Shown here: piece by piece, positions 26,812 through 35,773 of the stretch | Layout of the letters: each line of letters starts with the position of its first letter | Numbering within the stretch: the first letter of the stretch is position 1 | Origin: Bacteroidota bacterium | GTDB taxonomy: Bacteria; Bacteroidota; Bacteroidia; 2-12-FULL-35-15 | Reading direction: 5' to 3' | Assembly (NCBI GenBank): GCA_947504725.1 | Contig: CANNHN010000009.1 | Coordinates: 45,700 to 109,699 of the forward strand | Length of the DNA stretch: 64,000 nt | Program-made: the position numbers and the translations under genes | Notes under the pieces: model-generated | Seen by the model: only the letters and a program-made list of their open reading frames with translations | Database searches by the model: none | Told to the model about the DNA's origin: nothing

Positions 26812-27194
26812 AAAAGCTAATTTTCTATATTCTAATATCCTTATTAATCTTCTCTTGTAAAAAGGAGAAAATTTCAGAGGATCATCCTGAACTTATTGGT
26901 AATTGGGTACAACAAACAGATGAGGAATTATATAAAAAGTTGTATATAAAAGATTAAAGTAAAGGAACACTATATGAATGTTCGAGTGCTTCAGGTGGAG
27001 ACTGTGCTGATTCTGAATTTAGGAAATGGAGAATTAAAAACAACAATTTATATTACGGAACAGGAAATAATTTAGGGGAAATCATGCTGTATCCAACTAC
27101 TTCAAGCACAGACATCTTCTTTGGAAATAATGATACTATTAAATCTGGAAAAAGGTATATGATTCTGAATTATAGTTATTATGAAGAAGAATGA
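26808..27194 (+). pseudogene. Small lipoprotein gene interrupted by one in-frame stop
   Basis: A TTG at 26808 overlaps the murI stop codon (TTGA) and opens KKLIFYILISLLIFSC, a clear lipoprotein signal with a lipobox ending at C17. After ELIGNWVQQTDEELYKKLYIKD the frame meets TAA at 26955-26957. It then stays open for a further 78 codons (SKGTLYECSSASGGDCADSEF and onward to NYSYYEEE) before TGA at 27192. Intact, it would encode about 128 residues. The LIGNW start resembles small lipocalin-like lipoproteins, but the family is not certain. A point mutation, a sequencing error or real use as a 49-residue lipoprotein are all possible; loss of function by one mutation seems most likely. Confidence 0.6.
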
Positions 27195-27235
27195 TTTTTC
27201 CCATTCCCAAATTTTCAAATTAAAAAATTTCCAAA

Positions 27236-27757
27236 TTACTTTTCCTCTTTAAACCAACCGCTATACATAATATAATTATCCGCAATGCGATTGATCTCGC
27301 CTTTGATTAATTCTTGATTGATGTCTTTTACTTTTTTTGCAGGAACACCGGCATAAATTACTCCCGATTCTACTTTTGTATTTTCCAACACAACTGCTCC
27401 AGCAGCTATAATAGTATTGCTTCCTATTTCACAGTTGTCCATCACGATGGCACCCATTCCTATTAAAACATTATCATGAATCGTGCAACCATGCACCAAG
27501 GCATTGTGACCAATCGATACATTATTCCCAATCACAACTTTTGTCTTTTCATACGTGCAATGAATTACTGCACCATCTTGCACATTTACTTTATTTCCCA
27601 TGCGAATGGAATTCACATCGCCACGAACAACTGAGTTGAACCAAATGCTGCATTGATCTCCCATTATTACATCTCCAACAATGGTTGAATTTTCTGCGAG
27701 ATAACAATCCTCTCCAAATTTTGGATGAACTCCTTTAACCGGTTTTATTAATGCCAT
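27236..27757 (-). CDS. Gamma carbonic anhydrase-like hexapeptide-repeat protein
   Basis: A 173-residue left-handed beta-helix protein of the YrdA/CaiE type. Hexapeptide repeats run from about residue 20 to 140 (STIVGDVIMGDQCSIWFNSVVRGDVNSIRMG, NVQDGAVIHC, VSIGHNALVHGCTI, GMGAIVMDNCEIGSN). Histidines in VIHC and GHNALVHGC match the trimer's zinc ligands. Such proteins are often annotated as carbonic anhydrases, although activity has been shown for few of them. It lies behind the broken lipoprotein gene on the opposite strand and next to a metal cluster, without obvious functional linkage. Confidence 0.9.
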   Translation of the reverse strand: MALIKPVKGVHPKFGEDCYLAENSTIVGDVIMGDQCSIWFNSVVRGDVNSIRMGNKVNVQDGAVIHCTYEKTKVVIGNNVSIGHNALVHGCTIHDNVLIGMGAIVMDNCEIGSNTIIAAGAVVLENTKVESGVIYAGVPAKKVKDINQELIKGEINRIADNYIMYSGWFKEEK

Positions 27758-27774
27758 ATTTTATTCTTTAAATG

Positions 27775-27806
27775 ATTGAGTCGCGAAGAATGCTCCGCGA
27801 CTCAAT
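27775..27806 (-). terminator. Strong hairpin between the metal cluster and the carbonic anhydrase-like gene
   Basis: A perfect 11-bp stem (ATTGAGTCGCG / CGCGACTCAAT) with a ten-base loop. It lies after the HMA gene stop on the minus strand. The downstream T run is weak, so it may stabilise the RNA end as much as terminate. Confidence 0.6.
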
Positions 27807-27831
27807 AAAAATACAAATAAAAAAGATTGAA

Positions 27832-28191
27832 TTATTTTTTATCGTTACATACTGCACCTTTTTTACAACAAGCATCCAATTTTTTGTATGCTTTCGCATT
27901 TGCCGGAACATCATCTGCATCATAACCGCTTTTAGAAACCGCAGCCCGAATTTGCTCTGGAGTTATTTTTGTTAGGTTGTAAGTCACTGTTAAAATTTTT
28001 GAATCCACATCCAAACTGGATTTTTTAACTCCTTTTTCGAAAGCCATGTGTTTTTCCATCGTTTCTTTGCACATGTCGCATATAGCTGATGTTTTAATTT
28101 TCAACTCTGCTACATCTTGCGCTTTTGTTGTATTGATTGATAGTACTAGCAAAAAAATGCCTGATAATAAAATTGCCTTTAATTTTTTCAT
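27832..28191 (-). CDS. Exported heavy-metal-associated (HMA) domain protein
   Basis: A 119-residue protein with a signal peptide (1-24, ending TKAQ) and one HMA domain (about 28-95). The metal-binding loop is CDMCKE, where the family usually has CxxC, followed by the expected FEKGVKKSSLDVDSKILTVTYN strands and ITPEQIRAAVSKSGYDAD. The C-terminus adds four more cysteines or histidine-like ligands in DACCKKGAVC, suggesting extra soft-metal binding. The location is periplasmic or surface. It is the last gene of a three-gene unit with a TonB receptor and a Cys-rich protein, so copper or a similar thiophilic metal is the likely cargo. Confidence 0.9.
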   Translation of the reverse strand: MKKLKAILLSGIFLLVLSINTTKAQDVAELKIKTSAICDMCKETMEKHMAFEKGVKKSSLDVDSKILTVTYNLTKITPEQIRAAVSKSGYDADDVPANAKAYKKLDACCKKGAVCNDKK

Positions 28192-28226
28192 GATTTCTTT
28201 ATTTTTAGTTTTTAAATATCTGATAC

Positions 28227-30443
28227 TTATTTTATTTCTAATCTTACTCCTAAATAAATGATTCTGCCTTCCACTGGTGCATATATCATAGATGCATCAA
28301 AATTCGGTCCAAATGGATTTTCAGAAGCTACTATTGGATTTTTTTGTGTGTAATTTAAAATGTTTTCACATCCTAAATACGTTTCAAATTTTCGGAATTT
28401 TTTGGTAATCTGAGCATTGAATAAAAAATATTCTTTGCCGTATTTTGGCAATTTGTATTGAACTGGACTCAACTCTGTACTTGGGATTCTATTTTGTCCT
28501 AACCAGTTAGTAGTAAAATCAAATTTCCAAATATCCATATAAGTAGCATACGCCAAATTCATCATCACACGGTGTTTCGGAACATATGGTTTGTCCATTA
28601 ACTCATAATTATAGGTTGATTTCACATCGTACCACTTGTAAGCCAATTTAATTGCAAGTTTTTCAACTGGCTCGAAACCCATGTCCACCTGCAAACTATG
28701 TGAATACGATTTACCTTTCAGATTATAAAACACCACTTTGTTTACACTTTGGTCCAAATCTACAATTACTTGATTTTCGAAATCTGTTCTAAAAAAATCA
28801 AGGTTAATGAAGGCCTCGTTTCCAAATAACTTGAACTGTTGATTCGCAGAAATACCATAATTCCAAGCAATTTCTGGGTTCAACTTTTCATTCATTACAA
28901 TTTGTCGAGAGCTCGCAAATACCGCTTGATTTTCTACAAACACATTGCTGGTTCTAAATCCTCTTCCACCTGACAAACGCAAAGTGGTTTTCTTTGTAGC
29001 ATTCCACCTCAAGTGCAATCGTGGAGTATAAAACAGTCCATGTAAATTGTGATAATCAGCGCGAATCCCTGCTACTAATGAAAATTTTTCTGTATACGAA
29101 TACGTGTATTCCGCAAAGACTCCGGGAACACTTTCTGTTCGAGCAAATGCCGTGTCATTAAATGTTTCGTTATAATCATCCAACAAATAACTTGCACCCA
29201 ACTTGTATTTATGATCTGTTGTGTTTACAATATTTGCAAAAATCACATTGGCATAAAAATTCTTTTGCACACCAGTATAATTTCTCAAACCAAAATACAT
29301 CTCTTGCTCATGCAATTTTCCAGAGGTTTGAATCCCCAGACTTTTATATGGTTTGGAAGGGAACATAAATCCTGTCTTCGTAAAATACTCCAAGGATTTT
29401 GTATTGATTCCTATTCCATAATGATTGGAAGAATCCCTTTCTGGTGAATAAATAAAGTTGGTTTGTCCACCTTGACGAGTTTCATACAACCCTTTTACTC
29501 CAAATTGTGCTTCAAAATTTTTCTGATTATGAAAATCCCATCTGTTAAAAACATTGTACTGCTGAGTTAAAGGCATATCCAAAAAACCATCTTTATTCAT
29601 GTCTTGTTTCATGGTATTGGAACTTGCGTGTGTAAACAACAAAGTCGCTAATTTTGTATTTACTTTTTTTGCTAAATGTAAATTTGCTTCTGCTCGTCCT
29701 TTTTGATTTCCATAGACATTGATAAAAATTCGCTTCTTCTGCTCTTGAGGTTTTAAAAATTCCAAGTTGATTTGCCCAGATATACTTTCATAACCATTCA
29801 CTACAGAACCAGTTCCTTTAGTCACAAGGATGTTTTCTATCCACGTTCCAGGAACATAATTGATTCCATAAGCAGCAGATAGTCCTCGCAACATGGGCAT
29901 GTTCTCAGAAAGAATTTGAGTATATACTCCGTCCAATCCCAGCATTTGAATTTTTCTTGCTCCGGAAACTGCATCTGTAAAGGCAACATCAACGGAAGCA
30001 TTTGTACTGAAACTTTCGGAGAGATTACAACATGCGGCTTTCAACAATTCTTTTCCACTTATTACTTCTGTATTAATGGGTGTAAAGAGTTTATTTAAAG
30101 TGCTGTTTTGTTTTGCTTCCACTTCTACAGCTGTTAAACTGACTGAATTTTTCAGCACTACATCTATTACCTGATTGGGTTGAGTAATAGAAATGGTATC
30201 ACTCAAATAACCCATCATGCTAATAATTAATTGAGCAGGTGCGGTGTCTGAATTTGCCAACAGAAATTTCCCATCCATGTTGGTGGTTGTTCCAATAGTC
30301 GTCTTAAGCCAGTAGACATTAGCGCCTGGCAGGGCTTCCTTTTTTCCCTTATCATCTGTCCCAACTACTTTCCCTGAAATATTTTGGGCATCAATTGAGT
30401 TTGCAAATAATAGAAGGATTATTAAATAAAATAATCGATTCAT
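28227..30443 (-). CDS. TonB-dependent receptor of the metal cluster
   Basis: A 738-residue outer-membrane receptor. A signal peptide (1-19) is followed by a carboxypeptidase-like domain (about 20-105: ISGKVVGTDDKGKKEALPGANVYW, ISMMGYLSDTI), a plug (about 115-230) and a barrel ending GRIIYLGVRLEIK. The plug begins with the unusual LLKAACCNLSESFSTNASVDV, whose paired cysteines recur in this receptor subgroup, and then IQMLGLDGVYTQI. It lies between an HMA protein (35 bp downstream) and a Cys-rich protein, so it probably takes up or exports a thiophilic metal or its chelate. Substrate assignment is from context. Confidence 0.9.
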   Translation of the reverse strand: MNRLFYLIILLLFANSIDAQNISGKVVGTDDKGKKEALPGANVYWLKTTIGTTTNMDGKFLLANSDTAPAQLIISMMGYLSDTISITQPNQVIDVVLKNSVSLTAVEVEAKQNSTLNKLFTPINTEVISGKELLKAACCNLSESFSTNASVDVAFTDAVSGARKIQMLGLDGVYTQILSENMPMLRGLSAAYGINYVPGTWIENILVTKGTGSVVNGYESISGQINLEFLKPQEQKKRIFINVYGNQKGRAEANLHLAKKVNTKLATLLFTHASSNTMKQDMNKDGFLDMPLTQQYNVFNRWDFHNQKNFEAQFGVKGLYETRQGGQTNFIYSPERDSSNHYGIGINTKSLEYFTKTGFMFPSKPYKSLGIQTSGKLHEQEMYFGLRNYTGVQKNFYANVIFANIVNTTDHKYKLGASYLLDDYNETFNDTAFARTESVPGVFAEYTYSYTEKFSLVAGIRADYHNLHGLFYTPRLHLRWNATKKTTLRLSGGRGFRTSNVFVENQAVFASSRQIVMNEKLNPEIAWNYGISANQQFKLFGNEAFINLDFFRTDFENQVIVDLDQSVNKVVFYNLKGKSYSHSLQVDMGFEPVEKLAIKLAYKWYDVKSTYNYELMDKPYVPKHRVMMNLAYATYMDIWKFDFTTNWLGQNRIPSTELSPVQYKLPKYGKEYFLFNAQITKKFRKFETYLGCENILNYTQKNPIVASENPFGPNFDASMIYAPVEGRIIYLGVRLEIK

Positions 30444-30467
30444 TTGATTTGGTATTGTTTAAGTAAG

Positions 30468-30491
30468 ATTTCTCCGCTTCGGTCGAAATGG
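30468..30491 (-). repeat. CATTTCGACCGAAGCGGAGAAATC dispersed repeat
   Basis: The plus strand reads GATTTCTCCGCTTCGGTCGAAATG. The copy at 57937-57960 has the same 24 bases. It lies after the HYC_CC_PP gene in the minus-strand metal unit. Confidence 0.8.
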
Positions 30492-30528
30492 CAATCATGC
30501 TAAAAGCACAATTGAGTACTAAACAAAA

Positions 30529-30987
30529 TCAAATAGTAAGGGTGGAAATAAAATTCAAGAGTCTTCGCCCGAATAATGGCGGAGGTAAATCTGAATATTG
30601 AAAGGCTAATTTGTTTTCAGAAGCAGTTGATGCAATTAATTCGGAAAAATAAAATATCGATTGAAAAATTGCAGGTTGTTCAACGGATTGTTTTTGTGAA
30701 TTCTGAAAATCGGTTAGGTTAAAAGTATAACTATTAATGTCACAACAGCTTCCTTTTTCAAAAGACATAACATCTTCTGGCAAAGACAATGCTTCTTCTT
30801 CACAACAAGCATCTTTTTCAACAATAACAGGTTCAGCTTTCTTAACACAACAATCCTCCATTTTAGCCATAGAAACTTTCTCTTTACCGCTTTTTAAGCA
30901 AACCATTGTATTAATGGTAAACCCTAAACTTGAGAAAAGAAAAATTGATGCTAAAAAAACAGATGCTATTTTTTGGATTGCTTTCAT
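30529..30987 (-). CDS. Cys-rich exported protein, HYC_CC_PP family-like
   Basis: From the ATG at 30987 the protein has 152 residues (three more from the ATG at 30996). A signal peptide covers about 1-25. It is followed by TMVCLKSGKEKV, then three double-cysteine motifs (DCCVKK, DACCEE, GSCCDI), and near the end a proline run in DLPPPLFGRRLL. This is the pattern of the small Bacteroidota HYC_CC_PP family, although the histidine-tyrosine-cysteine motif appears here as MVC. The cysteine pairs suggest metal binding at the envelope. It heads the metal unit upstream of the TonB receptor. Confidence 0.75.
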   Translation of the reverse strand: MKAIQKIASVFLASIFLFSSLGFTINTMVCLKSGKEKVSMAKMEDCCVKKAEPVIVEKDACCEEEALSLPEDVMSFEKGSCCDINSYTFNLTDFQNSQKQSVEQPAIFQSIFYFSELIASTASENKLAFQYSDLPPPLFGRRLLNFISTLTI

Positions 30988-31102
30988 TATTAACATAACG
31001 AAGATACGACAATTGAATTATATTAAAAATTAAAAAATGTTAAATAATATATTCAGCATTTTTGCCCAAAAAATATACCTTTGACCTTCAAATCACAACC
31101 TT

Positions 31103-32260
31103 ATGTCAGACACATCAAATTTAGGCTTCGGAACAAAAGCAATACATGCAGGACAAGAGCCTGATCCAACTACTGGAGCCATCATGACTCCTATTTATCA
31201 AACATCTACCTACTGGCAGGAAAGTCCGGGTAACCACAAAGGCTACGCTTATGCACGCGGAAAAAATCCGACTCGTACGGCTTTGGAAAAATGTTTAGCT
31301 GAGCTAGAAGGAGCAAAACATGCTTTGTGTTTTTCCAGTGGAATGGGTGCCATTGATGCAGTGATGAAATTGTTGCGTCCGGGTGATGAAGTAATTACTG
31401 GCGATGATTTATATGGTGGTAGTTATAGAATGTTTACCAAAGTTTTTGCTCCATTTGGAATTAAATTCCACTTCATCGATATGAAAGATGTGAATGTGAT
31501 AAAAAAACACATCAACGCCAATACAAAAATGATTTGGCTGGAAACACCTACCAATCCAACCATGCAAATTATCGATATTGAAGCTTGTGCGAAAATTGCG
31601 AAAGAAAATAAATTGATTTGCGCAGTTGATAATACGTTTGCATCTCCCTATTTACAAAATCCATTAGCATTGGGAGCTGATATTGTGATGCATTCCGCAA
31701 CAAAATATTTAGGCGGACACAGTGATGTAATTATGGGCGCACTTTGTGTAACGGATGATAACTTATATACGCAACTAGCATTTATTCATAACAGTTGTGG
31801 TGCAACACCAGGACCGATGGATAGCTTTTTAGTTTTACGAGGATTAAAAACATTGCACATCCGTATGGAGCGTCACTGCTTTAATGGAAGAAAAATTGCT
31901 GAATTTCTGAAAACACATCCAAAGATTGATAAATTGTATTGGCCAGGATTTCCTGATAGCCAGAACCACGACATTGCTAAAAAGCAAATGAAAGATTTTG
32001 GTGGTATGATTTCTTTCTCTTTAAAAGGAAACAAACAAGAAGATGCATTTAAAATTGCATCCAGCATGAAAGTGTTTTCATTGGCAGAATCATTAGGAGG
32101 TGTTGAATCATTAATAAATCATCCAGCAACCATGACACATGCTTCTATCCCAAAAGAAGAAAGAGACAAAGCAGGAGTAGTAGAATCGTTGTTAAGATTG
32201 AGTGTAGGGATTGAAAATGTGGAAGATTTGATTGCTGATTTAAAACAAGCATTGGGGTAA
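31103..32260 (+). CDS. Cystathionine gamma-synthase/lyase family PLP enzyme
   Basis: A 385-residue PLP-dependent enzyme of the Cys/Met transsulfuration family. Typical segments are GFGTKAIHAGQEPDPTTGA and TPIYQTSTYWQ, YAYARGKNPTRTALE, the SSGMGAI loop, WLETPTNPTM, and SATKYLGGHSDVIMG with the PLP-binding lysine. ESLGGVESLINHPATMTH follows near the end. Whether it works as cystathionine gamma-synthase (Met synthesis) or gamma-lyase (Cys synthesis) cannot be settled from motifs alone. A TACCTTTG box at 31076-31083 lies 20 bp ahead of the ATG. It is a single gene closed by a strong terminator. Confidence 0.92.
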   Translation: MSDTSNLGFGTKAIHAGQEPDPTTGAIMTPIYQTSTYWQESPGNHKGYAYARGKNPTRTALEKCLAELEGAKHALCFSSGMGAIDAVMKLLRPGDEVITGDDLYGGSYRMFTKVFAPFGIKFHFIDMKDVNVIKKHINANTKMIWLETPTNPTMQIIDIEACAKIAKENKLICAVDNTFASPYLQNPLALGADIVMHSATKYLGGHSDVIMGALCVTDDNLYTQLAFIHNSCGATPGPMDSFLVLRGLKTLHIRMERHCFNGRKIAEFLKTHPKIDKLYWPGFPDSQNHDIAKKQMKDFGGMISFSLKGNKQEDAFKIASSMKVFSLAESLGGVESLINHPATMTHASIPKEERDKAGVVESLLRLSVGIENVEDLIADLKQALG

Positions 32261-32285
32261 AATTCCATTTTCCGCCTGATATTAC

Positions 32286-32326
32286 AAAAAGCAAGAGCAC
32301 AAAAAGCTCTTGCTTTTTGTGTTTTC
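32286..32326 (+). terminator. Intrinsic terminator after the transsulfuration gene
   Basis: A perfect 13-bp stem AAAAAGCAAGAGC / GCTCTTGCTTTTT with a seven-base loop, followed by a T-rich stretch. Confidence 0.9.
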
Positions 32327-32340
32327 TTTGGCTATCTTTA

Positions 32341-33105
32341 ATGTATTCTAACACATATAAAGTGAACTATTATTATATCACAGGAACTAGCAGAGGAATT
32401 GGGAAAGCATTTGCCGAACATCTATTGGAAAATCCTTCCAACAGAGTAATTGGCATTTCTCGTCACAGGAGCATTGAACACCCCAATTATAAACATTCCT
32501 ATTTAGACTTAACGGATGTAATTGCGATATCAGAATTTAAATTTGAATTACATGCCAATGCAAAAAAAGTATATTTAATAAACAATGCTGGCGTTTTGGG
32601 GTTTATTAAACCAATGGGTCAATTAGATGCAGAAACAATAATCAAAAACTATACAGTAAATTTAATTGCACCTACAGTTCTTACAAACGCTTTTATTGAA
32701 TGTTATAATACAACAGATGCCGAAAAAGTGATCGTAAATGTAAGTTCTGGCGCGGGTAAAAACCCGATTGATGGCTGGGCTGTATATTGTGCATCCAAAT
32801 CAGGAATTGACATGTTGAGCAGAGTAGTTGATATGGAACAAAAAATTAGAGCGACAAAGCCTCAAGAAAGTATTCACAAAGGATTTCACATCTTTTCTAT
32901 TGCGCCTGGTGTAGTTAACACCGGGATGCAGGAGCAGATAAGAGCAGCTCAAAAGGAAGATTTTAGCAGATTGGAAGACTTTATTGGATACAAGGTTAAT
33001 AATCAGCTATCAGAACCAGAGTTTGTTTCTAAAAAATATATTAATATATTAGCTAATATAAACAATATCAAGGATGTACTTTCATCCATAAAAGATTACG
33101 AATAA
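32341..33105 (+). CDS. SDR family oxidoreductase
   Basis: A 254-residue short-chain dehydrogenase/reductase. From the ATG at 32341 the protein starts MYSNTYKVNYYYITGTSRGIG, putting the cofactor-binding TGTSRGIG at residues 14-21; an upstream in-frame ATG (32317) falls in the terminator region. The other landmarks are NNAGVLG, VNVSSGAG and the catalytic YCASKSG, followed by IAPGVVNTGM. The charge pattern after the first strand (RHRS) hints at NADPH. Closest functional relatives include sepiapterin reductase-like enzymes, but the substrate is not determinable. Confidence 0.88.
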   Translation: MYSNTYKVNYYYITGTSRGIGKAFAEHLLENPSNRVIGISRHRSIEHPNYKHSYLDLTDVIAISEFKFELHANAKKVYLINNAGVLGFIKPMGQLDAETIIKNYTVNLIAPTVLTNAFIECYNTTDAEKVIVNVSSGAGKNPIDGWAVYCASKSGIDMLSRVVDMEQKIRATKPQESIHKGFHIFSIAPGVVNTGMQEQIRAAQKEDFSRLEDFIGYKVNNQLSEPEFVSKKYINILANINNIKDVLSSIKDYE

Positions 33106-33150
33106 AAAATCATCCCCTCTCTAAACTATATTATTAAAATGCTATTTAAA

Positions 33151-35247
33151 ATGAACAAAATTACAACCTTAATAAGTGCGGCTTTAGTGACTGGACTTTC
33201 TTTCAATCTTGCGACAGCACAAGAATTGAAACTTTGTAGCACATCTGAAATGATGGCAAAATATTTTGAAGAACACCCTTCTTTAAAAGCACAATATCTT
33301 GCAGAACAACAACAAGAAGAGCAATTAGACATTGCTGCATTTGCAAATGGATACAAGGAAGGAGATGGCAAATCGATGCTTCCGATTTACACTATTCCTG
33401 TTGTATTTCATATTCTTCATCTTGGAGGAACCGAGAATATTTCTGACGCTCAAATTCATGATCAAGTTCGAATATTAAATGAAGATTACCGTAAATTAAA
33501 TTCTGACATCTCTGCTGTAGTTTCTTCATTTACATCGATTGCATCTGATTGTGAAATTCAAATTCGTTTGGCACAAAAAGATCCTTCAGGAAATTGCACG
33601 AATGGTATTGATAGAATTTATTCTGCCGAAACAAATATTGGTGATGATGATTCGAAATTAAATCAATGGCCACGTAACAAATATTTAAACGTTTGGGTAG
33701 TAAAAGCAATCTCAAGTGGTGCTGCTGGTTATGCCTATAAACCAGGAGCTACTGTGTTTACTCCAGCTATTGATGGTATTGTTATTTTGTCGACTTATAT
33801 TGGAAGCATTGGAACAGGTTCTCCTTCGCGTTCACGTGCATTAACACATGAAATTGGTCATTATTTAAATCTAGATCATACTTGGGGTGGAACAAATAAT
33901 CCTGGCGTTGATTGCACTGGAAGTGATGCAGTAAGTGATACGCCAACGACTGAAGGACATACCGCTTGTTTACTTACTGATGCTGTTTGTAATCCTCCTG
34001 TAATTGAAAACGTGCAAAACTTTATGGAATATGCATATTGCAGTAATATGTTTACTAATGGTCAAAGAACGAGAATGCGTTCGGCCCTTACTAGTTCTAC
34101 TGCTTCTAGAAATAATTTATGGTCAGCTGCTAACTTAACATCAACTGGAATTAGCACACCTGCTGTGTTATGTCTATGTGATTTTCAATCGAATGATGCA
34201 TTGAATACTGTTTGTCAAGGTGACAATTTAACGTTTACTGATTTAGCATGGAATGGAACTCCAACTAGCTGGAACTGGACATTTCCAGGTGGAACACCTT
34301 CTTCATCAACGGATTCTGTTCCAGTAATTACTTACAATACTCCAGGTGTGTATAACGTTAGCTTAGTTGTTGCAAACGGTTCTGGTTCAGTAAATGCTAC
34401 TAAAACTTCTTATATAACAGTTTATCCAAACGATGCAACGTATGCTAACGCTTTCTATTCGGAAGGGTTTGAAGGAAGTGCTATTCCTAACATTGATTGG
34501 AATGTACGTAATGCAAATGCAGGGTCAAACACCTGGACGCAAACCACCGCTGCAGCTGCTACAGGAACCAAATCGGTTCGTATTGTAAATGCAAGTACAT
34601 ATGATACGCATGTAGATGAATTAATTTCTCCGCCAATTGATATGACCGCAATTGTTGGGACACCTGTATTGACATACAAAATAGCACATGCACAAAAAAC
34701 GGCAACGTCTGCTGATAAGTTGCAAATATATGTTTCTTCATCTTGTGCACAATCATGGTCGTTACGCCAATCAATAACTGGTGCAGCACTTTCAACTGCA
34801 GGTATTATAGGCAGTGGATCTTTTACTCCTACTGCATCACAATGGGTTACTAGAACATTGAGCCTTGCGTCTCTTGCAAGTGATACAAGTTTGTTCATAA
34901 TGTTTAAATTCACTAGTAACGCTGGAAATAATATTTATTTAGATGATATTAATATCATGGGAAATGTTGGGGTTGATGAATTAACAAACAACCTTAACTT
35001 TAATGTTTATCCAAATCCATCTGAAGACAATACACTTATTTCTTTTAAATTAATTGAAAACGCAAGAACCGACATCGCAATTTATGATGTTGTTGGAAAA
35101 GAAGTTGCTACTGTATTTAGCGGAAACTTAAACACAGGAGAACATCAATATTTAATTGCAGATAAAACAAAATTATCTGCTGGAGTTTATTTCATTAGAT
35201 TAAATGTTGGAGGAGAAAACTTTACAAAGAAGTTGATTGTGAAGTAA
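33151..35247 (+). CDS. Secreted M43 (pappalysin-type) zinc metalloprotease with T9SS sorting domain
   Basis: A 698-residue exported protease. From the ATG at 33151 there is a signal peptide (1-23, ending ATAQ) and a pro/M43 domain with the zinc motif HEIGHYLNLDH at residues 233-243. The metzincin Met-turn is in QNFMEYAYCSNMF about 55 residues later. A PKD domain follows (about 340-430: LTFTDLAWNGTPTSWNWTFPGG, VYNVSLVVANGSG), then a choice-of-anchor J type domain (about 440-610: SEGFEGSAIPNIDW, IYLDDINIMG). A T9SS type A sorting domain closes it (FNVYPNPSEDN, LSAGVYFIRLN). It probably degrades proteins or peptides outside the cell. Confidence 0.92.
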   Translation: MNKITTLISAALVTGLSFNLATAQELKLCSTSEMMAKYFEEHPSLKAQYLAEQQQEEQLDIAAFANGYKEGDGKSMLPIYTIPVVFHILHLGGTENISDAQIHDQVRILNEDYRKLNSDISAVVSSFTSIASDCEIQIRLAQKDPSGNCTNGIDRIYSAETNIGDDDSKLNQWPRNKYLNVWVVKAISSGAAGYAYKPGATVFTPAIDGIVILSTYIGSIGTGSPSRSRALTHEIGHYLNLDHTWGGTNNPGVDCTGSDAVSDTPTTEGHTACLLTDAVCNPPVIENVQNFMEYAYCSNMFTNGQRTRMRSALTSSTASRNNLWSAANLTSTGISTPAVLCLCDFQSNDALNTVCQGDNLTFTDLAWNGTPTSWNWTFPGGTPSSSTDSVPVITYNTPGVYNVSLVVANGSGSVNATKTSYITVYPNDATYANAFYSEGFEGSAIPNIDWNVRNANAGSNTWTQTTAAAATGTKSVRIVNASTYDTHVDELISPPIDMTAIVGTPVLTYKIAHAQKTATSADKLQIYVSSSCAQSWSLRQSITGAALSTAGIIGSGSFTPTASQWVTRTLSLASLASDTSLFIMFKFTSNAGNNIYLDDINIMGNVGVDELTNNLNFNVYPNPSEDNTLISFKLIENARTDIAIYDVVGKEVATVFSGNLNTGEHQYLIADKTKLSAGVYFIRLNVGGENFTKKLIVK

Positions 35248-35264
35248 TATTAAAAAATAAAATT

Positions 35265-35298
35265 AAAAAAGCCCCAAGTATAAACTTGGGGCTTTTTT
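35265..35298. terminator. Bidirectional terminator between convergent genes
   Basis: AAAAAAGCCCCAAG-TATAAA-CTTGGGGCTTTTTT, a perfect 14-bp stem with T runs on both strands, serves the metalloprotease gene and the convergent gene ending at 35311. Confidence 0.92.
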
Positions 35299-35310
35299 AA
35301 TTTTATTTTT

Positions 35311-35760
35311 TTAAGCTTTTTTAAATCCTACCATAATCGAAACACATCCAGTAGGAAGAACAGAACTCGTTGATTCAGATTCTGGAACCTGAACTTCAAC
35401 TATAAGTTGCTGAGTGTTTTTAACCTTGAAATCCCAAAAATCTGGATAATTATTTTTTTGACTATCAAAAACAAGCTTTCTATTTGAGTCAAACACCTTA
35501 AATGTAAGCTCCCCTAATTGTGGCTGACCACAAACCAAGATTCTATAATCTTGACCAGAATAAAAAGTAAGGTTCATTGCCGTTTTTTGACCTGACGTCA
35601 TGGAAGAAGAATTTATCTGTCCGTTTTGCTGAAATGGCTGAATTTTAGGCATGCACTTTTTCTTTACAAAAGCACTGCACTGTGCGTAGGAAGCCGAATA
35701 GGCTAAAGTAATGATGCCAATGGCAACTAAAACTTTCAAAGAGTAGACTTGTTTCATCAA
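35311..35760 (-). CDS. Exported protein of unknown function
   Basis: A 149-residue protein (one less if translation starts at the second Met). A signal peptide covers about 1-26 (ending SYAQ). The mature part has three scattered cysteines (CSAF, KKKCMPK, VCGQPQ, with another in PTGCVSIMVGF) and a beta-rich centre (MNLTFYSGQDYRILVCG, LTFKVFDSNRKLVFDSQ) suggestive of a small periplasmic beta-sandwich. I do not recognise a named family. It lies 13 bp after a lipoprotein gene on the same strand and is likely its operon partner. Confidence 0.75.
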   Translation of the reverse strand: MMKQVYSLKVLVAIGIITLAYSASYAQCSAFVKKKCMPKIQPFQQNGQINSSSMTSGQKTAMNLTFYSGQDYRILVCGQPQLGELTFKVFDSNRKLVFDSQKNNYPDFWDFKVKNTQQLIVEVQVPESESTSSVLPTGCVSIMVGFKKA

Positions 35761-35773
35761 GTCGTTTTACGGC

